Shown: positions 26,354 through 33,780 of the stretch, piece after piece
Layout: the number at the start of each line of letters is the position of its first letter
Numbering within the stretch: position 1 is the first letter of the stretch
NCBI RefSeq assembly: GCF_001653565.1
Contig: NZ_LYPB01000045.1
Coordinates: 1 to 64,000, forward strand
DNA from: Paenibacillus oryzisoli
Lineage (GTDB): Bacteria > Bacillota > Bacilli > Paenibacillales > NBRC-103111
Direction of reading: 5' to 3'
DNA: 64,000 nucleotides
The notes under the pieces: generated by a model
Databases searched by the model: none
What the model was told of the DNA's origin: nothing
Seen by the model: the letters and a program-made list of their open reading frames with translations, nothing else
Position numbers and translations under genes: made by a program

Positions 26354-27922
26354 TTAGGTCCACCTCCAGCCGGGCGGATATTCGTTCTTCAGCATCCCGT
26401 CGAGCCATTTGCCCCAGCCGACGGGATGGTCGTCAATGCAGACTAGGCAGTAGCCTTTGGCTGCCTTCGTCTCTTGCGGATCGCGGAGTATTTCGCTCTC
26501 CGCGACTTCGAGCGTCTCGCCCTTTAGGTACCGAAGGGCTCGCTCGTCGCTCGAAGCCAAGCTCAACGCTCGCTTGGCTTCGCGCAACCGCAGTCCCATG
26601 GCTAGCGCATGGGACGGTTCAAATCGGCCGCGGTGCAGCGCGCCGATGTACCAACCCGGCCGCACGACTTTCAGTCCGTGCAGCTCGGGCAAGCCCGCCG
26701 GCGACGCATACGCGTGCTCGCCGTAACAGACAAGCCGCCTCAGGGCGAAAGGCTCGCTGCGCAGCAGCTCACCGGAGAACGCCTCCAGCGGCTCCAAGCT
26801 CACCCCCGTGCTAGGCTGCGCCTCAGCACGGCCCTTCCCCCGTGGCGCCTGACGGCCGCTACGCTTCCCAGCTGCCGCCACAAAGTCGGCAGCCCCCGCA
26901 CTTGCACTCGCACCTGCACTTGCACTCGCACCTGCACTCGCACCTGCACTCGCACTTGCACTCGCACCTGCACCTGCACTCGCGCCAGCACCCAAAACCG
27001 CCAAAAAATGCCCCTCACCCCGCAACTTATGCGGCCACAATCTCGCCGTCCCAGCCACAGCATCCTTTGCCCTTGAACTATAACCATCCGCCTCGCACCA
27101 CGGCTCCCTTAACCAATCCGGACGTCCAGGGCTGAATCCCTCAATCGGCACGACATCAAACGCAGGATGCTTGTCCAAAAACTCCGCGATCTGCGCCTCA
27201 TTCTCCTCCGGTGAGAAGGTACAGGTCGAGTACACGATCCTTCCCCCAGGGGCCAACATCACCGCTGCTTGCGCTAATAGCTCCCGCTGCATCGCAGCGA
27301 ATTCCTGAACAGAATGACGCTCCCATTGTCCCATCATTTCCTCTTCTTTACGGAACATGCCTTCACCTGAACAAGGTGCATCAATCAAAATTTTATCAAA
27401 ATAACCTTGGAAAGCTGACAACATCCGCTCCGGTTTTTCATTCAAAACAACGGCATTTCGCACGCCTAGCAGCTCGAGATTTTTAACCAAGGCTTTAACC
27501 CGATCTGAATGGATATCGTTAACAACTAGCACACCTTCACCTTGCAGCTTCGCAGCAATCTGTGTCGATTTCCCGCCTGGGGCTGCGCACAAATCCAGAA
27601 CCCGCTCCCCTGGTTTTACCTCAAGCAATTCCACCGGTGCCATCGCACTCGGCTCTTGGATATAGTAAAGTCCAGCATGATAATACGGGTGCTTACCTGG
27701 CCGTTCACCTTCTTGATAATAGAAACCATCTGGCACCCAAGGTATTGCCGTCAATTGAAATGGACTCTTCTCTATGAATTCAGCCCGCTCCACCTTGCCA
27801 GTATTGACTCGTAATCCATAAACTCGCGGCTCGTCATAAGATGCGAGAAACTGCTCAAACTCCTCTTCACCCAATAAATCAATCATTTTCTCCCTAAAAA
27901 GGGGTGGTAGCTGCTTCGCCAT
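26354..27922 (-). CDS. RsmB/RsmF-type rRNA cytosine-5 methyltransferase with Ala-Ser-Gly repeat linker
   Basis: A 522-residue SAM-dependent RNA m5C methyltransferase. The N-terminal part (1-290) is the catalytic RsmF core, with SAM motif VLDLCAAPGGKSTQIA, PCSGEGMFRKE (motif IV Pro-Cys) and the catalytic Cys in VYSTCTFSPEENE. A C-terminal PUA-like or RNA-binding domain starts near 385. The two are joined by a low-complexity linker of Gly-Ala-Ser repeats at about 305-345, encoded by a hexanucleotide tandem tract. The C-terminal half is clearly more GC-rich than the first half. It is the first gene of an operon with the pseudouridine synthase. Both modify ribosomal RNA. Confidence 0.9.
   Translation of the reverse strand: MAKQLPPLFREKMIDLLGEEEFEQFLASYDEPRVYGLRVNTGKVERAEFIEKSPFQLTAIPWVPDGFYYQEGERPGKHPYYHAGLYYIQEPSAMAPVELLEVKPGERVLDLCAAPGGKSTQIAAKLQGEGVLVVNDIHSDRVKALVKNLELLGVRNAVVLNEKPERMLSAFQGYFDKILIDAPCSGEGMFRKEEEMMGQWERHSVQEFAAMQRELLAQAAVMLAPGGRIVYSTCTFSPEENEAQIAEFLDKHPAFDVVPIEGFSPGRPDWLREPWCEADGYSSRAKDAVAGTARLWPHKLRGEGHFLAVLGAGASAGAGASASASAGASAGASASAGASASAGAADFVAAAGKRSGRQAPRGKGRAEAQPSTGVSLEPLEAFSGELLRSEPFALRRLVCYGEHAYASPAGLPELHGLKVVRPGWYIGALHRGRFEPSHALAMGLRLREAKRALSLASSDERALRYLKGETLEVAESEILRDPQETKAAKGYCLVCIDDHPVGWGKWLDGMLKNEYPPGWRWT
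26901..26990 (-). repeat. Hexanucleotide tandem repeat inside the rsmF-like gene
   Basis: About fifteen consecutive 6-base units, nearly all of the form CTTGCA, CTCGCA or CCTGCA, mixed in partly ordered 12- and 18-base combinations. Because the unit is a multiple of three, copy-number change would lengthen or shorten the Ala-Ser/Ala-Gly linker without shifting frame. Confidence 0.9.
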
Positions 27923-28029
27923 TCGTCATCTTCGCTTTCTATATAAAATCCCATATGATCAGACATTCTGTTATTTCTATGAACGGTGTAACGGTATTAT
28001 AGCTGAGTTGTCACGAAACAGCCAATATT

Positions 28030-28059
28030 TTTACGAAATCCTACAGGATATGCTATACT
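28030..28059 (+). promoter_or_regulatory. Candidate promoter of the thioredoxin-like gene
   Basis: TTTACG and TATACT are separated by 18 bases, about 48 bases before the start codon. Confidence 0.4.
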
Positions 28060-28107
28060 TTTTATAGAAGATAGTAGAAAGTTCACATTATATAAAGAGG
28101 TGCATAC

Positions 28108-28617
28108 ATGAAGAAGTTGCTTATTTATTTAGGCATAGTTGTCATTTTATTCGGTGGGTTATACTTTGTTAATCAGCAATCTACCAAATCCTCGGATAAA
28201 GCGAATGCAGGTAATCCATATGGTGTTGCCGCATCCAAGCTCAATCCAGAGACGGTGAAACAATTAAACGATCCGAACTACCAGAACTTAATTTTACCAG
28301 CAGATTTAGATGCAAGATTAAAGAACAAAGAAACCTTCTTCCAGTACTATTATGCGTCAACTTGCCCACATTGCAAAGTAACGACGCCAGTTCTAGTTCC
28401 GATCCAGAAAGAGCTTAATCTTGATGTCAAACAATTCAATTTGGAAGAGTTCAAGGATGGTTGGAACAAGTACAAGATCGAATCCACACCTACTTTAGTT
28501 TATTACAAAAACGGCGTAGAAGTAGATCGCATTGTTGGCGGAGTTCCTGAAGCTGGATCTACAGTCGGCAATACACCTGAAGTGTTCAAAGCCTTTTTCA
28601 ATAAGTATAAAGGTTAA
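28108..28617 (+). CDS. Membrane-anchored thioredoxin-family protein
   Basis: A 169-residue protein with an uncleaved N-terminal membrane anchor (LLIYLGIVVILFGGLYFV, residues 4-21) and an extracytoplasmic thioredoxin fold. The active site is STCPHCK, a CxxC with Pro-His as in DsbA- and BdbD-like oxidants rather than the CGPC of reductants. The cis-Pro loop is ESTPTLVYYKNG. It probably acts on disulfides of exported proteins. GAGGTG precedes the ATG. It is monocistronic and ends at a hairpin. Confidence 0.9.
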   Translation: MKKLLIYLGIVVILFGGLYFVNQQSTKSSDKANAGNPYGVAASKLNPETVKQLNDPNYQNLILPADLDARLKNKETFFQYYYASTCPHCKVTTPVLVPIQKELNLDVKQFNLEEFKDGWNKYKIESTPTLVYYKNGVEVDRIVGGVPEAGSTVGNTPEVFKAFFNKYKG

Positions 28618-28640
28618 TGCCATTAATCAATTCACTTACA

Positions 28641-28674
28641 AAAGGACTTCTTCACCATCGGTGAGAAGTCCTTT
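28641..28674. terminator. Terminator between thioredoxin and DUF309 genes
   Basis: AAAGGACTTC and GAAGTCCTTT pair, with TCACC/GGTGA nearer the loop. It serves both convergent genes. Confidence 0.82.
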
Positions 28675-28685
28675 CTCATTACTCA

Positions 28686-29105
28686 TTACTCATGCTCACT
28701 ACTTGTAGGTGGATCTGACCTCAAAATATTCAGAAGATCTTCCAACTCTTGATCCAGAACCTTAATGTCCAAATCATATGGAAGAAACAGTTCGTCTTTT
28801 AAATTCAAAAGCTTCGCCAGATAAACCTCGCTATCCTTCACTAATAAACCAAGATCGATGCCTAACGTATGATCCGGATACGGAGCCAACTTGTCTAACC
28901 CTGCACTAAAAAGTTTAATAGAACCGTTCGGATTGCCATTCCCATGATGATAAAGGCCTACTGCAATTTGCAGCAGACCTTGGTATAACGGATTTCGGCC
29001 TTCTTCCAACCAAAGCTCCTCCATCACTTCATGACATTCGAAATAATCTCGCTGATCGTTCCAATAATACAGAAAAGCGACATACAATCGGTCATATTCG
29101 CTCAT
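28686..29105 (-). CDS. DUF309-domain protein
   Basis: A 139-residue helical protein of the DUF309 family, recognised by NDQRDYFECHEVMEELW and the following LYQGLLQIAVGLYHHGNGN. The conserved acidic and His residues in FECHEVMEE are intact. The function of the family is not established. It lies 3 bases after the RelQ gene, in an operon pyrD-relQ-DUF309 on the minus strand, and ends at a shared terminator. Confidence 0.88.
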   Translation of the reverse strand: MSEYDRLYVAFLYYWNDQRDYFECHEVMEELWLEEGRNPLYQGLLQIAVGLYHHGNGNPNGSIKLFSAGLDKLAPYPDHTLGIDLGLLVKDSEVYLAKLLNLKDELFLPYDLDIKVLDQELEDLLNILRSDPPTSSEHE

Positions 29106-29108
29106 GGA

Positions 29109-29906
29109 TTAGTTATTATCTCCTTTTTTGGCTCTAGAAATGGCAGCCTCGATATCGGCAGATAAATCACTGAGTCCTTCTTCAGTTTCCCAGATCTCAT
29201 TGAAACGTAATTGAAATTGTGCGGCTTCTCTTACACGATGATAGAAATATAGTTCTTGGATATTGCTCAGCACACGGTTAACTAGATTGGAATTATCTTC
29301 GAACATCCGTTGGGAAGCCATAATCTCGCCGCGAATACTCGACATCTCCTGATCTAGCAGATAGGCCGCCTCTGCCGCTTTACTCAAACGTGCCCGAACC
29401 TCACTAGGTAATTGTTCTTTATATTTATAATTCAAGGAATGCTCGATCGTCGCCCAGAAGTTCATGGCCAGGGTCCGAATTTGCACTTCTGCTAATATTT
29501 TCTTCATACCCAGAGCTGTTTGAACGGGATACTCAATGATAATATGAAAACTGCGATAACCGCTTGGCTTTTTATTCGTAATATAATCTTTCTCATACAC
29601 TACATTCATATCTTGTCTACTGCGGATAAGTTCAGCAAGCACTTCTGTATCTTCCACGAATTGGCACATAATGCGAATGCCCGCGATATCTTCAATGCCA
29701 GACTCTAACTGATCCATTGGTACGCTCAAACGCTTTGCTTTCTCTAACACGCTTGATATTTTTTTGACACGTCCCGTTACAAATTCAATTGGTGCATACT
29801 CTTCACGACTTTTGAGCTCTCCACGTAATGTTTTGAACTTTACTTTCAACTCTTCTACTGCTTGCTCATATGGCAGTAAAAATTTCTTCCAGTCTCGTCC
29901 ATCCAT
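29109..29906 (-). CDS. relQ: Small alarmone synthetase RelQ/SasB (GTP pyrophosphokinase)
   Basis: A 265-residue cytosolic (p)ppGpp synthetase with only the synthetase domain and no hydrolase or ACT domain. The segments PIEFVTGRVKKISSVLEKAKR, IEDIAGIRIMCQFVEDTE, KPSGYRSFHIIIEYP and LAEVQIRTLAMNFWATIEHSLNYKYK match what I know of Bacillus YjbM. The catalytic RxxD-type and ExQIRT elements are intact. I moved the start to 29906 (MDGRDWKK) because GGAGG precedes it and the aligned N-terminus fits. It lies 26 bases after pyrD, linking nucleotide synthesis to alarmone control. Confidence 0.93.
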   Translation of the reverse strand: MDGRDWKKFLLPYEQAVEELKVKFKTLRGELKSREEYAPIEFVTGRVKKISSVLEKAKRLSVPMDQLESGIEDIAGIRIMCQFVEDTEVLAELIRSRQDMNVVYEKDYITNKKPSGYRSFHIIIEYPVQTALGMKKILAEVQIRTLAMNFWATIEHSLNYKYKEQLPSEVRARLSKAAEAAYLLDQEMSSIRGEIMASQRMFEDNSNLVNRVLSNIQELYFYHRVREAAQFQLRFNEIWETEEGLSDLSADIEAAISRAKKGDNN

Positions 29907-29932
29907 CCATGTATCCTCCATCCTGAATGAAA

Positions 29933-31030
29933 CTAGTGCGAATCTACGCCTATTGCCTGGGAAATATGTGTGAATCCATCCCTCTTTAACAGTTCTTGCA
30001 GACCTTTGTTTATCTGGCCTAACAAGCCCGGTCCCTCGTAGATTATTGCTGTATATACTTCAACAAGGCTTGCTCCTGCTCGGATTTTGTCGTACGCATC
30101 CTGCGCAGTGAAAATCCCCCCAGCCCCAATAATCGGCAACTTGCCTTCCGTCAATTGATACACACGTCGAATCACATCTGTTGAACGCTTTGTAAGTGGC
30201 AAACCACTAAGTCCGCCAGCTTGTTCGCGATTCGCATGTCGTAAACCTTCTCTACTGAGCGTTGTATTGGTAGCGATGATACCCGATATTCCGCTTTCCT
30301 TAATGATTTGAACAGTAAGAACTAGTTCATCATCCGATAAATCTGGTGCTATCTTGACAAGTACCGGTTTCGCGGCACCGCCGTGCTTCTTATGTTGGAC
30401 TTGCATCTCATCACGAACTGTAGACAACAATCGCTTCAAATCATCGCCATGTTGTAAATTACGCAAATCAGGTGTATTTGGTGAGCTTATGTTAACAACA
30501 AAGAAGTCTCCATATGTATATAACGCTTCGATACAAGCACGGTAATCTTCTTCGGCCTGCTCGTTCGGCGTAGATTTATTTTTACCAATGTTTACGGCAA
30601 CTGGAATTGCTCGCTTTCCTGTCTTCTTCAGGTTGTCTGCCATCTCAGCAGTACCTACATTATTGAAACCCATTCGATTAATAAGTGCTTTGTCTTCTGG
30701 TAAACGGAACAAACGAGGAAGCTCATTACCTGGTTGTGGCTTGGGTGTAATCGTACCTACTTCCATAAAGCCAAAACCCATTTGAGAGAATCCTTTGACC
30801 GCTTTCGCATTTTTATCCAACCCTGCTGCAAGTCCGACTGGGTTGCCAAAGTGTAATCCCCATAACTCTTGCGTTAATTGCGGAGATACAGGGACCCCAT
30901 ACATGAATTTAAGCAATTGCTTGCTCCCTGGTACATTCCCAACAGCACCAAGGCCGTCGATGATCAAATGATGCGCCTTCTCCGGATCCATTCGGAACAA
31001 AACGGGCTTGGCTATTTTCTTATAAAGCAT
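29933..31030 (-). CDS. pyrD: Dihydroorotate dehydrogenase, class 2 (quinone-dependent)
   Basis: A 365-residue FMN enzyme oxidising dihydroorotate to orotate with a membrane quinone as acceptor. The N-terminal helical extension (KKIAKPVLFRMDPEKAHHLIIDGL) is the membrane-associating part of class 2. The FMN/substrate motifs are NPVGLAAGLDKNAKAVKG, GTITPKPQPGNELPRLFRL, INRMGFNNVG, VNISSPNTPDLRNLQ with the catalytic Ser, and the phosphate site IGAGGIFTAQDAYDKIRAGA. GGAGTG precedes the start. Bacilli usually have the NAD-dependent class 1B enzyme inside the pyr operon. Here a class 2 gene stands outside any pyr cluster and heads an operon with relQ. Confidence 0.95.
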   Translation of the reverse strand: MLYKKIAKPVLFRMDPEKAHHLIIDGLGAVGNVPGSKQLLKFMYGVPVSPQLTQELWGLHFGNPVGLAAGLDKNAKAVKGFSQMGFGFMEVGTITPKPQPGNELPRLFRLPEDKALINRMGFNNVGTAEMADNLKKTGKRAIPVAVNIGKNKSTPNEQAEEDYRACIEALYTYGDFFVVNISSPNTPDLRNLQHGDDLKRLLSTVRDEMQVQHKKHGGAAKPVLVKIAPDLSDDELVLTVQIIKESGISGIIATNTTLSREGLRHANREQAGGLSGLPLTKRSTDVIRRVYQLTEGKLPIIGAGGIFTAQDAYDKIRAGASLVEVYTAIIYEGPGLLGQINKGLQELLKRDGFTHISQAIGVDSH

Positions 31031-31128
31031 GTCCTATGCACTCCGTTCTCTAAGTACTCTAACAGTCAGTTTAGCTGACAATGTAGAAATATGCAATCCA
31101 CCGCAGACCTTAAAACGTCTATTCACAC

Positions 31129-31163
31129 AAAAAATCCCTGCTCCACAAAGGTTGCAAGGGAAT
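31129..31163 (-). terminator. Terminator of glcT
   Basis: On the minus strand TCCCTTGC pairs with GCAGGGA (one bulge), followed by TTTTTT. It lies 22 bases after the glcT stop. Confidence 0.8.
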
Positions 31164-31184
31164 ACTCGAGCTTATTTATTTCAC

Positions 31185-32018
31185 CTAAACTTCTGTACGT
31201 TGCAGCAAGCGCTCCAAATGCATCGTCAAGTAACCAGTCTCATCGTCCGGTACTTCTAATTGCAGTGAATCACTCAATAATAACGATAATACTTTTGCCT
31301 TCACGTAGGTATCGCCGTATTCTTCCTTAATTTTGGAAAGGAGTGAATTTTGAAGAGTTTTCTTTGACTTAACCCGTTCAATGACACCTTTTAAATGGGA
31401 GATGAAACGAAGGGTCGAGAACGAATCATCGAAATTAAAGCCAAGTTCCTTCGCAGATTCGATCGTTTGTGAAACCACTCTGACAACCGCAAGAGAATCG
31501 GATGCTTGCTCCTTCTTACGGGCACTATTGAAATGCATCGTCAAGAAAGCAACCTCATCCTCCGGTAATTTCACATCCAGATGTTCATTCAAGAACTCAA
31601 CAGCCTTCTTAGCCACTTTATATTCCTCAGGGTACATGTAGCCAATTTCGTAGGCAAAAGGGTTCGTGATAAAGATTCCGCGCTTCTGTCTCTCCACTGC
31701 AAAGTTAATATGATCAACAAGCGATGCATGGATTGTTTCAGAGAAATCGCCTTCCAGCATGCTTTGTGCGTAGGCAATCACTTCTTCGGTGATTCCGATA
31801 ATTTTCACGTCGACTGCATTTAGGATTTGTTCATAGTTTTTCAATACTTCTGATGTGTGTAGAAGGAACTCTTGCGTGATTTCACCTTCACTAATCATCA
31901 TGCCTGGTGTTTTCTTGAATCCAATCCCCTTACCGAATGCAATGGAATTTTTGCCTGAACTTAAATGCGCCATTACCACGTTATGGGATAGCACATGTAT
32001 GATCGTCCGTTCAATCAT
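31185..32018 (-). CDS. BglG/GlcT-family transcription antiterminator
   Basis: A 277-residue RNA-binding regulator. Residues 1-55 are the CAT RNA-binding domain (HNVVMAHLSSGKNSIAFGKGIGFKKTPG). Two PTS regulation domains follow, at about 65-165 and 170-277, with conserved His residues at LVDHINFAVERQK, LTMHFNSARK, FISHLKGVIERV and YLTMHLERLL. The family binds a leader RNA to prevent early termination of PTS sugar genes and is controlled by phosphorylation. It lies downstream of the EIICB gene rather than upstream, as glcT does in Bacillus subtilis. A highly folded spacer lies between them. RBS GGGAGGTG. Confidence 0.9.
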   Translation of the reverse strand: MIERTIIHVLSHNVVMAHLSSGKNSIAFGKGIGFKKTPGMMISEGEITQEFLLHTSEVLKNYEQILNAVDVKIIGITEEVIAYAQSMLEGDFSETIHASLVDHINFAVERQKRGIFITNPFAYEIGYMYPEEYKVAKKAVEFLNEHLDVKLPEDEVAFLTMHFNSARKKEQASDSLAVVRVVSQTIESAKELGFNFDDSFSTLRFISHLKGVIERVKSKKTLQNSLLSKIKEEYGDTYVKAKVLSLLLSDSLQLEVPDDETGYLTMHLERLLQRTEV

Positions 32019-32048
32019 AAGACACCTCCCTATTTATGTTTTCGGGGT

Positions 32049-32188
32049 CCCCGCAAAGTAATGTCTAAACTCTTATCGAAGCAATTCGACGTAGTATGAC
32101 AGCTTTGAATGGTAAGCTTAGACGCAGATTGAGCTAAAGCTCAATGCGGACGGGAATAGCTTTTGAAGGCATACGTCACTTTGTGGGG
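32049..32188. other. Strongly folded intergenic element between the PTS gene and glcT
   Basis: A 140-base segment closed by a 15-base terminal pairing (CCCCGCAAAGTAATG with CGTCACTTTGTGGGG, nearly all pairs including wobbles). Inside are GTCTAA/TTAGAC enclosing two hairpins (TCGAA-GCAA-TTCGA and AGCTT/AAGCT) and a strong hairpin ATTGAGCT/AGCTCAAT flanked by CGC/GCG. It contains no ORF and has no U-run. It may be a structured mRNA leader of glcT, a small RNA, or a miniature mobile element with terminal inverted repeats. Confidence 0.6.
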
Positions 32189-32215
32189 TATATTTAGGCT
32201 TGTCCTGATTATTTC

Positions 32216-33643
32216 TCATTTTGTACCTAGCAAAGGTTTGATGCTTTCACGAATTTGTTCCGACTCTGTCCCAAAAACAACGTGAACATTTCCTTTTCCT
32301 AACCGAATGACACCAATCGCACCCAATTCCTTTAGCTCGTTATCTTGCACAAGTACGTCATCTTTAACCAGAAGACGCAACCGCGTAATACAAGCATCAA
32401 TGGAAATAATATTTGAAGCTCCGCCGATATGTTTAAGCACTTGTGTTGGTCGATCAGCCTTAGAAGGTTTTTCATCAACCGCTTCAATCTCAACACGTTG
32501 CTCCATGTCATCCTTACTTGATGCTTTCATCGGAAAGAAGTGTAGATACGCTCGGAAGGTTATAAAATATATCATAAAATACACGGCGCCAATGAGTATG
32601 ATCCAATAGGGATTCGTCGCCAAGTGCCAATTCAGTACAAAATCAATAAAACCTGCAGAGAAACCAAAGCCCATTTTCACTTGAAGTATATTCATGACGA
32701 GCATCGAGAAGCCCGCAAGCAGAGCATGAATGACGTAAAGACCAGGTGCTACGAACATAAATGCAAATTCAATCGGCTCTGTGATACCTGTCAGGAAACT
32801 TGTCAATGCAGCTGTTAGCATCACGGGGGCTACAAATTTCCTTGTAGATGATGAAGTACTTCGTACGACAGCAAGTGCTGCTGCTGGAAGCCCAAACATA
32901 ATAACAGGATAGAAACCTGTCATGAACATCCCTGCTGTAGGATCGCCTGCGAAGAACCGAGAAATATCCCCATGTACCATTTTGCCTGCTGGCGTTACGA
33001 AATCCCCTATTTGAAACCAAGCGATGTTATTAATCACGTGATGCAGACCTGTTGGAATGAGCAAACGATTCATGACACCATAAATGAATACTCCGATGTT
33101 CCCATTATCAACAACCCATAAACCTATTTCACTGATTCCTCGCTGAACAGGTGGCCAGATGAGCCCAACTACTACACCAAGAAAAACCATAACCAAGGAT
33201 GTCACAAGTGGAACAAATCTTTTACCACCGAAGAATCCAAGCGACTTTGGCAGTTGAATATGACTAAATCGATTGAAGAACGTAGCAGATAGCATTCCTA
33301 CCATCATCCCACCAAGCACGCCAGTATCCAAAGGCTCCGAACTGCCTGAAACCATCTGGAAATGTTTAAGAACGTTATCAAAGACCAAATAGCCAACAGC
33401 AGCCGCTAAAGCAGCAATGCCTTCTCCCGAAGTTAATCCGATCGCAATACCGATTGCGAATATAAGTGGCAAATTATCAAAAATTGCACTTCCACCTAGC
33501 TCAAAAATTTGAGCCACATGAACAAGGAATGGATCATTAAAAGACATTTTACCAATTCGAAGAAGAATGGATGCTGCCGGCAGCACCGCAATAGGGATCA
33601 TTAGCGATCTCCCCATCTTCTGAAATGCATACATTACACTCAT
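32216..33643 (-). CDS. PTS glucose/N-acetylglucosamine-type transporter, EIICB
   Basis: A 475-residue membrane permease and phosphotransfer protein. The EIIC part (1-370) has about ten membrane segments and the signature GITEPIEFAFMFVAPGLY. The EIIB domain (about 400-475) has the phospho-Cys motif IDACITRLRLLVKD. There is no EIIA domain, so a separate EIIA must donate phosphate. I placed the start at 33643 because AGGTG precedes it; a GTG three codons upstream is possible. Sequence alone does not separate glucose from N-acetylglucosamine specificity. GlcT-type regulation is suggested by the gene downstream, but no antiterminator/terminator leader is evident upstream of this gene. Confidence 0.92.
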   Translation of the reverse strand: MSVMYAFQKMGRSLMIPIAVLPAASILLRIGKMSFNDPFLVHVAQIFELGGSAIFDNLPLIFAIGIAIGLTSGEGIAALAAAVGYLVFDNVLKHFQMVSGSSEPLDTGVLGGMMVGMLSATFFNRFSHIQLPKSLGFFGGKRFVPLVTSLVMVFLGVVVGLIWPPVQRGISEIGLWVVDNGNIGVFIYGVMNRLLIPTGLHHVINNIAWFQIGDFVTPAGKMVHGDISRFFAGDPTAGMFMTGFYPVIMFGLPAAALAVVRSTSSSTRKFVAPVMLTAALTSFLTGITEPIEFAFMFVAPGLYVIHALLAGFSMLVMNILQVKMGFGFSAGFIDFVLNWHLATNPYWIILIGAVYFMIYFITFRAYLHFFPMKASSKDDMEQRVEIEAVDEKPSKADRPTQVLKHIGGASNIISIDACITRLRLLVKDDVLVQDNELKELGAIGVIRLGKGNVHVVFGTESEQIRESIKPLLGTK

Positions 33644-33700
33644 CAGATTCACCTATAGCCCACAAGTTTGGCCGTTCCTTGTTTGCTTTTACCTATCCCC

Positions 33701-33706
33701 ATTATA
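33701..33706 (-). promoter_or_regulatory. Candidate -10 box of the PTS gene
   Basis: TATAAT on the minus strand, 57 bases before the EIICB start, with only a weak -35 partner. A weak -35 fits an activated or secondary promoter. Confidence 0.35.
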
Positions 33707-33714
33707 GTAGAAAG

Positions 33715-33760
33715 AACACCCTCCCGAAAGGATAAATTCCTCTAGGTTAAGGTGTTTTTT
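33715..33760. terminator. Probable terminator between the ABC operon and the PTS gene
   Basis: AACACC pairs with GGTGTT, with further partial pairing inside a 30-base loop. The T-run is better on the plus strand (TTTTTT) than on the minus strand (TTCTTTCT). It lies 20 bases after the last ABC gene. Confidence 0.55.
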
Positions 33761-33780
33761 CTATGCATTTCCATATACCG

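Noticed and set aside
26895-26995. Possible CRISPR or short spaced repeat
   Set aside because: The units are contiguous hexamers with no spacers and lie inside a coding frame.
26269-27135. Several long ORFs (up to 181 codons) opposite the rsmF-like gene
   Set aside because: They arise from the GC-rich region and the hexanucleotide repeats; they overlap a strong RsmF family match.
33644-33700. RAT/terminator leader for the PTS gene
   Set aside because: Only a short ACAAG/CTTGT pairing is seen, with no T-run and no match to the RAT consensus I know.
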